This document shows, piece after piece, positions 1 through 8,288 of a stretch of DNA of 64,000 nt. The stretch covers positions 62,001 to 126,000 of the forward strand of contig JBFWWP010000012.1 of assembly GCA_050246115.1 (NCBI GenBank), in the 5' to 3' direction. Below the pieces are notes generated by a model that saw nothing but the letters and a program-made list of their open reading frames with translations, made no database searches and was not told the DNA's origin. The DNA is from JBFWWP01 sp050246115. Lineage in GTDB: Bacteria > Planctomycetota > UBA8108 > UBA1146 > JAJFFE01. Each line of letters begins with the position of its first letter. The first letter of the stretch is position 1. A program made the translations under genes and the position numbers.

Positions 1-183
1 GCGGAGGAACTCGGCCTGACGCGGAGCGAGGCGAGCGACGTCCACCGCCGACGTGCCCAGTGTTACCTCGATCTCGAGATGCGCGACGCGGCGGCCCGGC
101 ACCTGCGGGCAGCCCTCACCCTACAGCCACACCTGAAGGGTGTGGCCCGACTCCGAGAGCAACTCGCGGACTATCTAGAGTGA
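1..183 (+). CDS. C-terminal end of a TPR-like protein (partial)
   Basis: The first 60 codons are open in frame 1 and end at TGA 181-183; the start lies before the window. The fragment is helical and rich in Ala, Arg and Leu. Its pattern of paired helices with small residues at turns (DLEMRDAAARHLRAALTLQP) looks like the last tetratricopeptide repeat of a longer protein. TPRs are protein-protein interaction scaffolds; the partner and role cannot be told from 60 residues. It converges on the membrane-protein gene that follows on the other strand. Confidence 0.55.
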   Translation, partial: AEELGLTRSEASDVHRRRAQCYLDLEMRDAAARHLRAALTLQPHLKGVARLREQLADYLE

Positions 184-256
184 GAGTAGGCCCACAGGTT
201 GCGCTTGGAGGCGCCTCCTCCGTGAGGTGGCGTCCTACTGCCTACGACCCGAGATC

Positions 257-1729
257 TCAGCCGGTGGGCTGGGCCTTGGCCGGTGGTGATGGCTGTCGCC
301 AGCTCGGGCGGGGCGGCGCGACGTGCCCGATGCGGGTCTCGACCTTGTCGAGTACGGCGCCCGGGGCCGTAGCCCGGCGGGTATGCGTGAGGTTCCAGTA
401 GCAGTAGAGGATCCCCGACGCGAAGAAGAACGGTTCGGTCGTTCGGATCGTCGTGAAGGTGGTGGCACCCAAGCTGTGAACGAGGAGCGCGGTGAGGCCG
501 CCGAAGTAGCCGAGACTGAACCCTCGGAGCATCGGATCGTGCGGTCTTCCCGGACTGCGCTCCGAGAGCAGGCGGTAGGAGGTCTTCAGGCAGCGAGAGA
601 TCAGCCAGACGAAGGCCAAGAGGCCGACGATGCCGATCTCGTTGATCTGCAAGACGTATTCGTTGTCGACTGCCCCCAGGGGATAACGACCCACACCGCG
701 CCCGAGAACCGGGGTCTCGATGGCGGCGGAGAGCAGTGCCTTCCAGCCGTCTACACGCGACACCCAGGACGCCGGCGCGTCGGTTCCGAAGACGTCGAAG
801 ATCGACCAGAAGCGTTCGGCCGTGGTCACCGGGGCGAGCAGTGAGAACAAGGCCACCAAGGTGAACACGAGTCCGATCGAGCGGTTGCGACTCAGGAACC
901 AGATGACCATCACCCCGCTGAACAAGGCGACGTACGAGGTGCGGCTGAGGGTGCCCATGAACGGCAGCAGCATCATCCCCAGGTACGCGAGAATCAGCCC
1001 ACGGTGTCCCGGTTTGGCACTGGGCAGCAGGCCGACCGCGAGACACATGTGGAACACGTAGTAGCCACCGAGGATGTTCGCGGTCTCCCCAGGCGGTCCG
1101 GTGATGCGAAACCCTGCGTCACCCCCGCCTTGCAGTCCGAATTGAAACAGACCGTAGAGCCCCACCAAGGAGCTGGTCAGGAGCAGCATGACGACGAATC
1201 CGCGGAGCTCGCGGAAGGAACTGAACGAGTTCAGCACGAGGAGGAAGATGAAGTAGTACTCGACCCCTTTGCCGAAACGGAAGGTAGCCGTGCGCAGGTC
1301 GAGTCCGCCGTAGATGTGATTGTTGAGCGAAGACACGAGGGCGAGGAACAGGAGCAAGAAGATGGGCGCCTTCAGGTCGGTGCTCGCGAAGCGTTCCTTG
1401 TTCGCCACGTGCTTGGTGATCCAGACCACGAACAGGATCGGGAAGATCAGGTCTTCGATCCGGAAGTTCGTGACCCCATTGATGCTGAGTTCGGGGGACA
1501 GGCCGACGGCGAGCAGTAGCACGGCCAGACCCACGCGGATCTCGAACAACGAGATCAGACCGAGCAGGATGCCGGAGAGCACCAGCGGCGTGAGCTGCAG
1601 GTCGGCACCCGTGAGGCCGCTGGTGAACAGAGCCCACGTCCCCACGAGGCAGCAGATCACCGAAAGGGCGATGATCGGGGTCGGATACTTCCGGTGCTCC
1701 CGGTGGGTTGGGGGACGCCAGGCTTCCAT
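257..1729 (-). CDS. O-antigen ligase / Wzy-polymerase-like membrane protein
   Basis: A 490-residue integral membrane protein with about ten or more hydrophobic segments spread over residues 20-440. It has a longer extracytoplasmic region around residues 215-350 containing conserved-type Arg/Gly patches (GETANILGGYYVFHMCL and LGRGVGRYP). This layout fits the O-antigen ligase/polymerase superfamily (Wzy_C), which transfers or polymerises undecaprenyl-linked glycans at the periplasmic face of the inner membrane. The Pro-rich C-terminal tail is probably cytoplasmic and disordered. The ATG at 1729 follows a weak AAGAGAAG ribosome site. It is divergent from the LmbE-like deacetylase and close to a GDP-mannose gene, so a surface polysaccharide role is likely. 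Ligase and polymerase cannot be separated by sequence alone. Confidence 0.75.
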   Translation of the reverse strand: MEAWRPPTHREHRKYPTPIIALSVICCLVGTWALFTSGLTGADLQLTPLVLSGILLGLISLFEIRVGLAVLLLAVGLSPELSINGVTNFRIEDLIFPILFVVWITKHVANKERFASTDLKAPIFLLLFLALVSSLNNHIYGGLDLRTATFRFGKGVEYYFIFLLVLNSFSSFRELRGFVVMLLLTSSLVGLYGLFQFGLQGGGDAGFRITGPPGETANILGGYYVFHMCLAVGLLPSAKPGHRGLILAYLGMMLLPFMGTLSRTSYVALFSGVMVIWFLSRNRSIGLVFTLVALFSLLAPVTTAERFWSIFDVFGTDAPASWVSRVDGWKALLSAAIETPVLGRGVGRYPLGAVDNEYVLQINEIGIVGLLAFVWLISRCLKTSYRLLSERSPGRPHDPMLRGFSLGYFGGLTALLVHSLGATTFTTIRTTEPFFFASGILYCYWNLTHTRRATAPGAVLDKVETRIGHVAPPRPSWRQPSPPAKAQPTG

Positions 1730-1914
1730 CGCTTCTCTTGCACTTCCCTTCGCTCGGGTCCACCGAGGCCGCTCAGACCGCTGCCACCGCGGGGCTCCCT
1801 CTGCAATATCGTAATTCGAACTGCTGAGCTTGACCGGTCTTCAGGCGGAACCGCCGTTCTCCGATATCGAGGGGGTCAGGCCCCCGTGGTGGGTTGGCAC
1901 CGAAAGGAGAGGCG

Positions 1915-2622
1915 ATGGACCGGTTCCTTCGCGACCAGCGACTCTTGGTGATCGCGCCGCATGCGGATGACGAGGTCATCGGGTGTGGCGGATTGATGGC
2001 GAAGATGAAGGACCTCGGGGGTGAAGTATACGTCCAAGTACTCACCGTAGGCGATTTGGATCATTACGACGGCCGAGACGGGCACACGACGGGTTACACC
2101 CGAGCCGAGGAACTGGCGGCGGCCATGAAGGTGATCGGGGTCGATGACTGGGAGATCTTGATCGAGGACAGCGACTGGCACCTGCGCCTCGACCGCATGC
2201 CGCGACGCGATCTGATCAATCTCTTCGAGCGCGAGTCGCGCCTCGCCATCGACAAGCTGCGCCCGACCATGATTGCCATCCCGGCGCCGTCCTACAACCA
2301 GGACCACGAAGCGGTGTACAAGGCTGCACTGACCGCCACGCGGCCGCACCTCGCGAGCCTGAAACCGTTCCAGCGTTTGATCTTGGTCGCGGACTCGCCG
2401 CAGCTCGCGTGGAACACCAACGCTTTCAAGCCAAACTTCTACGTCGACATCACCAAGTATCTGCCGACCAAACTCGAGGCCTTCGCGAAGCACGAATCTC
2501 AGCAACGACCGTCGCCGCACAACGGCAGCCTGGAGTCGCTTCGCCTGTTGGCCGAAATGCGAGGGCGAGAGATCTCGGTGGACGCCGCGGAAGCGTACGA
2601 GTGTATGCGACTCGTCGTGTAG
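1915..2622 (+). CDS. PIG-L/LmbE-family N-acetylglucosaminyl deacetylase
   Basis: A 235-residue protein of the PIG-L (LmbE) zinc-dependent deacetylase family, which removes acetyl groups from GlcNAc-type sugars on lipid, inositol or glycan carriers. The signature PHADDE lies at residues 15-20; its His and Asp ligate the metal and the second Asp is the usual catalytic base. A second metal-binding His is in NQDHEAV near residue 130. The open frame reaches back to a TTG at 1894, but a strong AAAGGAG directly before ATG 1915 makes that the likely start. The length is typical for the family. Its place between a Wzy-like protein and a GDP-mannose pyrophosphorylase suggests glycan modification, though the substrate is unknown. 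Confidence 0.85.
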   Translation: MDRFLRDQRLLVIAPHADDEVIGCGGLMAKMKDLGGEVYVQVLTVGDLDHYDGRDGHTTGYTRAEELAAAMKVIGVDDWEILIEDSDWHLRLDRMPRRDLINLFERESRLAIDKLRPTMIAIPAPSYNQDHEAVYKAALTATRPHLASLKPFQRLILVADSPQLAWNTNAFKPNFYVDITKYLPTKLEAFAKHESQQRPSPHNGSLESLRLLAEMRGREISVDAAEAYECMRLVV

Positions 2623-2886
2623 ACCCGGGGCGAGCGCGTACCGCTCTTGCGCGGAACGCGAGCGTCGCGCGGGGCGAAGGCCTCTTCGTGAACCCGTCAA
2701 GTTGCGTTCCTTCACTCGAGTGCCCGGATCCTGGCGAAGCGGTGGCCACCCTTGCGCGCGCTGGGAGTCCGCGGGGTCTCGAGTCGCACGGCCCGGCTCG
2801 TCAGGAGGCGTCGCGCCGCCGCCGCCCAAACCGTAGAGTGAAGGCGAAGCTGGGCGTTCGGGGCGACGATGGACGGGGGGTGACCC

Positions 2887-3972
2887 GTGGAGCGGTTGCA
2901 CATCGTGATCATGGCGGGCGGAGCGGGGACGCGCTTCTGGCCGCGCAGTCGATCGTCGCGGCCCAAGCAGTTCTTGCCGCTGGTGGGAGACCGGACGCTG
3001 CTGGCCGAGACCGCGCTTCGGTGTGACGGTCTCTGCCCGCGCCAAAACATCTGGATCTCAACCCGCGAGGATCTCGTCGAGACGGCCCTCGCGAGCTTGC
3101 CGGACGGATGGCAGCCGCGCGTCATTGCCGAGCCCGAGGGACGCGATACAGCGCCAGCCTTGGTTCTCGCCGCAGCGCACGTGGCCGCCGTCGACCCCGA
3201 AGCCTGGTTGCTCGTACTGCCCGCGGATCATCGAATCGACGACGCCGAGTGCTTCCGGGGTTGCGTGATCGATGCGATCGCCGCGCTCGAGCGCCACGAC
3301 GGTCTCATGACCTTTGGGGTCAAACCCACCTATCCGGCGACCGGCTACGGCTACATTCGGATCCGACCCGGGCAGGCACGAACCAGCGGTTCACTCACCG
3401 TGCACCCGGTGGTGGGGTTCCACGAGAAGCCACAGCGGCCGCGGGCCGAGGCGTACTTGGCCGCGGGGGATTGCCTCTGGAACGCGGGGATCTTCCTGTG
3501 GCGGGTGGACACCTTTCGCCGCGCCTTGGCTCAACATGCGCCGGATCTCGCGGCCGGCTGGGGCCGACTCGAGTCTTGGATCGGTCGCGACGGCGCCGAG
3601 GGAGAAGTCGCCGATCAGTTCCGCCGCCTACGCGCGATCTCGATCGACTACGCGCTGCTCGAATTGGCGCAGAGCGTCTTCGTGGCCGAAGCTCGGTTTT
3701 CGTGGGACGACTTGGGGTCTTGGCGATCCGTAGAGACACACCGACCGGCCGATCCGGACGGCAACGTGACGGATGGCGATACCGCGCTGCTCGACTGCCA
3801 CGATACCACTGTGCTCGCGATCGAAGGCCGTTTGATCGCCGTGCTCGGAGTCGACGGCTTGGCGGTCATCGACTCGCCCGACGCACTCCTGGTGTGCCCG
3901 CGAGATCGAGTCGAGGAGGTCAAGCAACTCGTGGAGCATCTCCGTGCGAACGGGCAGCAGCGGTTTCTCTGA
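2887..3972 (+). CDS. manC: Mannose-1-phosphate guanylyltransferase
   Basis: A 361-residue nucleotidyltransferase that makes GDP-mannose from GTP and mannose-1-phosphate in the cytoplasm. The N-terminal signature GGAGTRFWPRSR followed by RPKQF (residues 11-29) is diagnostic. Further family motifs are DTAPA, LPADH, FHEKP and WNAGIFLW. The C-terminal cupin isomerase domain of the longer bifunctional ManC/AlgA enzymes is absent, so this is the single-function form. It starts at GTG 2887 after a G-rich Shine-Dalgarno. GDP-mannose feeds glycan assembly, in keeping with the two upstream polysaccharide-type genes. Confidence 0.92.
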   Translation: MERLHIVIMAGGAGTRFWPRSRSSRPKQFLPLVGDRTLLAETALRCDGLCPRQNIWISTREDLVETALASLPDGWQPRVIAEPEGRDTAPALVLAAAHVAAVDPEAWLLVLPADHRIDDAECFRGCVIDAIAALERHDGLMTFGVKPTYPATGYGYIRIRPGQARTSGSLTVHPVVGFHEKPQRPRAEAYLAAGDCLWNAGIFLWRVDTFRRALAQHAPDLAAGWGRLESWIGRDGAEGEVADQFRRLRAISIDYALLELAQSVFVAEARFSWDDLGSWRSVETHRPADPDGNVTDGDTALLDCHDTTVLAIEGRLIAVLGVDGLAVIDSPDALLVCPRDRVEEVKQLVEHLRANGQQRFL

Positions 3973-4023
3973 CGGTCGCTGTCGCCCGAGCGCCGGGGTC
4001 GTCGAATGGGGAGCCCAAGAGCC

Positions 4024-4656
4024 ATGGTGGGGATCGGAGTCGACCCGGGAGAGAAGCGGCTGGGCGTAGCGCGTAGTGATGCGTCGGGCATGCTCGCGAC
4101 GCCCGTCACGGTGCTTGGAGTCACCCAAGAACAACTTCACCCTCTTGCTCGTCGCTTCGGGCCATCTTCGACCGCTCCGAAAACCTCGAAATTCTCACCG
4201 GAACCAAGGCTACGCTTCCGGTTCCGAGCTTTCCGGATCGGCCGAATCTGACCCAAATCGACGGCAAGATGTCGAAGTTGTTCTTGGGCGACTCCTTGGC
4301 GCGGAGCCCGAACTGGTCGCGCACCTGCACCTTGCGCAGGCCGACGGGTTGCAGGGTGTGGTCGTCGGGCTACCTCGCAACATGGACGGTTCCATCGGTC
4401 CGATCGCTCGTCGGTCGCTCGCCCTGGTCGTTCGTTTGCGGGCGCAACTCTCGGTGCCCGTCACCCTCTGGACGAGCGGTTGTCCACGCGGCAGGCATCC
4501 GCGGCGCAGGGGCGAGGCAAGGCACGACACGCGCTCGACGCCCGGGCTGCGACCGTCGTCCTTCAGTCCTTCCTCGACGCGGGTGCCGTCCTGGCCGCCG
4601 ATCCCCCGGAACTGCAGCAAGTCGGTGGCGGCCCGGAATCGAACGTCCCGGAGTAA
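4024..4656 (+). pseudogene. ruvX: ruvX/yqgF Holliday-junction resolvase homologue, disrupted
   Basis: Pieces of a RuvX/YqgF protein lie in order but in different frames. The N-terminus with VDPGEKRLGVARSD is in frame 1 from ATG 4024 (GGGGAG before it). The middle part VVVGLPRNMDGS is in frame 2, after the 179-bp repeat at 4117-4295. The end part DERLST followed by LDARAATVVLQSFLDAG is back in frame 1 from about 4471 to TAA 4654-4656. Removing one 181-bp period joins GTG CTT GGC GCG GAG in frame, restoring VTVLGAEPELVAH. A second lesion, one missing G after the Trp codon near 4470, breaks the gene again. All three catalytic acidic regions are recognisable, so decay is recent. RuvX normally resolves junctions or processes rRNA; an intact copy may exist elsewhere. 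Confidence 0.85.
4117..4295 (+). mobile_element. Palindromic MITE-like element, copy 1 (inside ruvX)
   Basis: A 179-bp element from GGAGTC to GACTCC. Its outer 22 bp are inverted repeats with 21/22 match, and the imperfect complementarity continues through both halves to a centre near the CTACG around 4211, so the whole unit can fold as one long hairpin. It is flanked by direct repeats CTTGG at 4114-4118 and 4295-4299, which overlap the element's terminal bases and look like a 4-5-bp target duplication. Two further copies of identical length lie at 51546 and 52917, each differing from this one at about nine positions. It encodes no transposase and would need one supplied in trans. Confidence 0.88.
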
Positions 4657-5053
4657 CCCGCCCGCACCCGCGCCCGCACCGCACCCGACGCGACGATCGG
4701 CCCCAGATTCTTCGTCGCAGGGTGCGTGCAGTAGTTGGGTGGGGCGCCCGCCCCAGGTAAACTCGCGCGATCCCGCTAGGTGACTCTCCGGCGATCTCCG
4801 GCGATCGGGGCGGGGGCGGTCGGGGGGGTGCTCGGGGGTGCGGGGGAGGCCGGGGCCGGTCAGTTTTTTCTTGTGAAAGGCGGGTGGCGAGGTAGCATTC
4901 CCCGCTTCGAGGAGTACCAGGGCGCGAGCCCAGGCACCGGCGGGCGCCGTTCGGCCCCCAGTGAACACCGCTCGGCGAAGCGGCCGGAGTGTTGGGCGTA
5001 GCGGCGTTGGGCGTGAAGCGAAGATCACCGAGAGAGGAACCGGTTTCAGCGGC
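4657..5053 (+). other. Intergenic region before rpsO
   Basis: No coding sequence is convincing here. The first part repeats GCACCCGC-like dinucleotide-rich sequence. Positions 4805-4860 are almost pure G-rich runs, followed by a T6 tract and the promoter-like sequence listed separately. The stretch 4900-5053 would be the 5' leader of rpsO, where S15 autoregulatory structures are often found, but no specific fold could be assigned. Confidence 0.4.
4871..4898 (+). promoter_or_regulatory. Possible sigma70-type promoter for rpsO
   Basis: TTGTGA at 4871-4876 and TAGCAT at 4893-4898 are separated by 16 bp and lie at the only AT-rich point of the region, just after a T6 run. Transcription from here would give a leader of roughly 150 nt before rpsO. 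Match to consensus is moderate. Confidence 0.35.
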
Positions 5054-5323
5054 ATGAGTATCACTGCGGATCGTCGGAGCCAGCTGGTCACGGAGTACCG
5101 TACCCACGAGAAGGACTCGGGCTCGCCGAGCGTCCAGGTCGCCCTCTTGACCGAGCGCATTCGGAATCTGACCGCGCACCTCAAAGTGCGCAAGAAGGAC
5201 TTCGCCAGCCAGCGTGGTCTGCTCCAGATGGTAGGCCGACGCAGCAAACTGCTGCGCTACCTGCAGCGCACCGACCGCGAGCAGTACCTGCAGCTGATCG
5301 CCTCCCTGGGGCTGCGCAAGTAG
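5054..5323 (+). CDS. rpsO: 30S ribosomal protein S15
   Basis: An 89-residue protein, exactly the usual S15 length. It has the family landmarks GSPSVQVALLTERI in the N-terminal half and LLQMVGRRSKLLRYLQRTD in the C-terminal rRNA-binding helices. S15 binds the central domain of 16S rRNA early in 30S assembly. The longer upstream open frame is not used, because ATG 5054 begins the conserved protein. A GAGAGGAA stretch lies somewhat far upstream as a weak ribosome site. The polynucleotide phosphorylase gene follows in the same direction, the classical rpsO-pnp order, but here the spacer is over 570 bp. Confidence 0.96.
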   Translation: MSITADRRSQLVTEYRTHEKDSGSPSVQVALLTERIRNLTAHLKVRKKDFASQRGLLQMVGRRSKLLRYLQRTDREQYLQLIASLGLRK

Positions 5324-5379
5324 TCATCGAAGGCAACGACCTCAACCCGAGCAGCGCGAGCGACCGAGAGCTCCGGCGG

Positions 5380-5399
5380 GGCAGCATGTCTGCCGTTTT
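5380..5399 (+). terminator. Weak intrinsic terminator after rpsO
   Basis: GGCAG and CTGCC form a 5-bp stem around the loop CATGT, followed by GTTTT. It lies 57 bp after the rpsO stop. The stem is short, so at best it attenuates read-through into pnp. Confidence 0.35.
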
Positions 5400-5898
5400 C
5401 CGCGGCAAGGACTGCCTCTCGCTGGCGGGTTGCGTAGGGGTGTCGGGCCACGACGGGGGCCCACGCGGCGGCCTTTGGAGCGGAGGCCGGTGGCGGATCG
5501 CACGAAATCGGCACACCTTCACGCCGGCGCTGTCCGTGACGACCTCTGCTTTCGTGTGCCCGGTACGGGCCCGGCGCCTGGCCCACAGTTCCACCGCCGT
5601 GGCCCGAGTGGTCGCCGCTCGAGGTGCCTCGGTGCGGGCCGATTCTCGCGCTGCACCCCTCGACGGCCGGTCGCCGAAGCGACCCGCCCTTTACCCCCGA
5701 ACTTGCCTGACGGACCGTGGGTGCCCGGCGATCTCGCGTGGCGTTGGCCGCGCTCAGAAGGTCGTCGACGGGGCCAATTCGGCTCCAGCCGTTCACGCAC
5801 GATCAGAAAACATACCCAGCCAGAGAAACATGTACGGGAGACAAGACAGTGAGTCGTTCTAGCGGTTGGCGCGGGCTGCGCCAGGTTTGGAGGCACGG
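5400..5898 (+). other. Long rpsO-pnp spacer, no recognised gene
   Basis: About 500 bp with open frames in several phases but no protein-like composition or ribosome sites of note. The last 80 bp before pnp (5800-5880) are distinctly more A-rich and may hold the pnp promoter and leader. In many bacteria this spacer carries RNase III or PNPase autoregulation sites; no such hairpin was identified with confidence. Confidence 0.35.
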
Positions 5899-8205
5899 AT
5901 GAAGCATGTCGTGGAGCGAATGATCGGTGGCAAGAAGCTGTCGATCGAGACGGGCGTGATCGCAAAGCAAGCGAGCGGTGCGGTCTTGGTTCGTTACGAA
6001 GGCACCGCGGTGCTCGCGGCGGTAACGGCGGCGCCACCGCCACCGCACATTGACTTCTTCCCCATGACGGTGGACTACCGAGAGAAGACCTACGCCGCGG
6101 GGAAGATCCCCGGCGGCTTCTTCAAACGCGAGGGTCGGCCCACGACCAAGGAAATCCTGACCGGTCGTCTGGTCGATCGCCCGATCCGACCGTTGTTCCC
6201 GAGTGGGTTCAACATGGATGTCGCGATCAACCTGATGGCAGTTTCGGCCGACAAGCAGAACGATCCCGACATCCTGGCGATGATCGCGGCTTCTGCGGCG
6301 CTCGCGATTTCGGAAGTCCCGTTCAACGGCCCGGTCGGGGCCGTTCGCGTGAGCGGTCTCGTCGAGGGGCATGAGCGACTCGCCCAATCCTTGATCATCA
6401 ATCCCACGCACGTAGAGCGGGACGCGGCCTCGTTCGACTTGGTCGTGGCCGGTACTCGCGACGCCGTCACGATGGTCGAGTGCGGCGCGAACGAAGTCTC
6501 CGAGCGGATTCTGCTCGACGCAATCGACGTCGCGCACGCGCAGGTGCGCGTGATCATCGAAGCCATCGATGAACTCGTCGCCATTGTCGGTAAGCCGAAG
6601 TTCTCGTTCGATCCCCCGGAGACCGACACGGACTTGGAGCGCCGAGTCTTCGACCTTTCGTACGGACGGCTCCAGCAAGCGATTCGCACCCCAGGCAAGA
6701 TGGCGCGTAAGAAGGCAGAGTCGGAAGTCAAGGAGCAGGTCCTCGAAGTGCTTTGTCCGCCGACCGAAGACGAACTGGCACGTGCCCAACAGCCGGACCC
6801 GAAGGCGGTCAAGGCCGCCGTTGAAACGGTGAAAGAGCGCGCCGAACGGGAACTCATCGCGCGCGAGCGCCGACGGACCGACGGTCGTGCGCTCGACGAG
6901 ATCCGTCCGATCACCACGGAGTTCCAGCTGTTGCCGGCCGTCCACGGGAGCGCCTTGTTCACCCGTGGGGAGACGCAAGCTCTCGTGACGGTGACCCTCG
7001 GCACTTCGCGGGATGACCAGCGGGTCGATGGCTTGCAGGACGAGCAGCGTGAAGCCTTCATGCTGCACTACAACTTCCCGTCCTACTGCGTCGGCGAGAC
7101 GTGGCCCAACCGCGGACCGAAGCGACGTGAGATCGGCCACGGCAACCTGGCCCAACGGGCACTCCGACCGGTGTTGCCTGCTGCGGACGAGTTTCCCTAC
7201 ACGATTCGGGTGGTCAGTGAGATCACCGAGTCGAACGGCTCGTCGTCCATGGCGACGGTGTGCGGTGGCACGCTGGCCATGATGGACGCCGGCATCAAGA
7301 TCAAGCAGCCCGTCGCGGGTATCGCCATGGGCTTGATCAAAGAAGGCACCGAGTTCGCGGTGCTCTCGGACATTCTTGGCAGCGAGGATCACAACGGCGA
7401 CATGGACTTCAAGGTTGCCGGAACCCAGCGCGGCGTCACGGCGCTGCAAATGGACATCAAGATCGAGGGGGTCGATCGCCAGATCATGGAAGTAGCGCTG
7501 GAGCAGGCGCGTACGGGCCGCTTGAGCATCCTGCGAAACATGCTCACCGACCTCAGCCGTCCGCGCGAGGAACTCCATCCCACGGCCCCCAAGGTCATTC
7601 GGATCTACATCAACCCGGAGAAGATCGGCATCGTCATCGGCCCCGGCGGCAAGATGATCAAAGGGATCCAAGAAGAGACGGGATCCACGATCGAGATCGA
7701 AGACGACGGCAAAGTGACGATCTGGGGCGCCGACCAAGCGGGGGCGAACGCCGCTCGCGAGAAGGTCGAGATGCTCACGGAGGACGTTCGAGAAGGTCAG
7801 ACGTACAACGGCCGGGTGGTCTCGATCAAGGATTTCGGCTGCTTCGTCGAAGTCCTTCCAGGGCAGGAAGGCTTGCTCCACATCTCGGATCTGAGCGATC
7901 AGTTCGTCGACAAAGTGGCGGATCACGTCAGCATTGGCGACCGGATTCGCGTGAAGGTCGCGGGCATCGATCCGCAAGGCCGGATTCGCCTGTCGCGACG
8001 AGCGGTGCTCGAGGAGGAGGGGGGCGCTGCGCCGCGTCCCGCTGGGGAGCCGCCTCGGGGTGGCGGAGATCGGGATCGAGATCGTGACCGAGATCGAGAT
8101 CGAGATCGACGTCCGGCTCGGAGTGGCGACGGCGGAGGCGGCCGTCCGCGACACGGTAACGGCGGAGGTGGCCGCAGCGGCGGTGGACCGCGTCGACGCG
8201 ACTGA
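5899..8205 (+). CDS. pnp: Polyribonucleotide nucleotidyltransferase (PNPase)
   Basis: A 768-residue 3'-5' phosphorolytic exoribonuclease and RNA polymerase of the RNA degradosome. It has two RNase PH domains (about residues 1-215 and 310-530) with the linking helical domain, then a KH domain (IGPGGKMIKGIQEETG near residue 580) and an S1 domain (YNGRVVSIKDFGCFVEV near 640). The second PH core keeps the SSMATVCGGTLAMMDAG signature. A TGGAGG before ATG 5899 fixes the start, 11 codons downstream of the first open codon. The C-terminus is unusual: after the S1 domain a tail of alternating Arg-Asp dipeptides is followed by a Gly/Arg-rich stretch, which could bind RNA or partner proteins. Confidence 0.96.
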   Translation: MKHVVERMIGGKKLSIETGVIAKQASGAVLVRYEGTAVLAAVTAAPPPPHIDFFPMTVDYREKTYAAGKIPGGFFKREGRPTTKEILTGRLVDRPIRPLFPSGFNMDVAINLMAVSADKQNDPDILAMIAASAALAISEVPFNGPVGAVRVSGLVEGHERLAQSLIINPTHVERDAASFDLVVAGTRDAVTMVECGANEVSERILLDAIDVAHAQVRVIIEAIDELVAIVGKPKFSFDPPETDTDLERRVFDLSYGRLQQAIRTPGKMARKKAESEVKEQVLEVLCPPTEDELARAQQPDPKAVKAAVETVKERAERELIARERRRTDGRALDEIRPITTEFQLLPAVHGSALFTRGETQALVTVTLGTSRDDQRVDGLQDEQREAFMLHYNFPSYCVGETWPNRGPKRREIGHGNLAQRALRPVLPAADEFPYTIRVVSEITESNGSSSMATVCGGTLAMMDAGIKIKQPVAGIAMGLIKEGTEFAVLSDILGSEDHNGDMDFKVAGTQRGVTALQMDIKIEGVDRQIMEVALEQARTGRLSILRNMLTDLSRPREELHPTAPKVIRIYINPEKIGIVIGPGGKMIKGIQEETGSTIEIEDDGKVTIWGADQAGANAAREKVEMLTEDVREGQTYNGRVVSIKDFGCFVEVLPGQEGLLHISDLSDQFVDKVADHVSIGDRIRVKVAGIDPQGRIRLSRRAVLEEEGGAAPRPAGEPPRGGGDRDRDRDRDRDRDRRPARSGDGGGGRPRHGNGGGGRSGGGPRRRD

Positions 8206-8242
8206 GCGTGGGGCGTGGGGCCCGAAGCCCCGGTGGTGAGAG

Positions 8243-8288
8243 TCTAGGCCCGGAATCGAGCGCAGCCCGCGCTCGATTCGGGCCTAGA
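8243..8288. terminator. Strong bidirectional terminator hairpin between pnp and lpxR-like gene
   Basis: A 20-bp stem (TCTAGGCCCG-AATCGAGCGC paired with its complement) with one bulged G and a 5-nt AGCCC loop. It sits between convergent pnp and the lpxR-like gene and overlaps the stop codon of the latter. There is no long T-tract, so it may work as an RNA end-protecting hairpin rather than a classical intrinsic terminator. Confidence 0.6.

Noticed and set aside
4630..4650. tRNA-like GGAATCGAAC string
   Set aside because: It lies inside the ruvX C-terminal coding remnant and has no acceptor or anticodon stems around it; no tRNA or rRNA gene was found.
4076..4783. 235-codon plus-strand frame through element copy 1
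   Set aside because: It is a chimera of the inserted repeat and the middle of ruvX in a shifted frame, ending in out-of-frame ruvX and spacer sequence.
5386..5862. 158-codon plus-strand frame between rpsO and pnp
   Set aside because: No ribosome site, no protein-like pattern, and several overlapping frames are equally open.
5803..8154. 783-codon minus-strand open frame opposite pnp
   Set aside because: Every conserved motif lies on the plus-strand PNPase; the antisense frame is a typical high-GC codon shadow.
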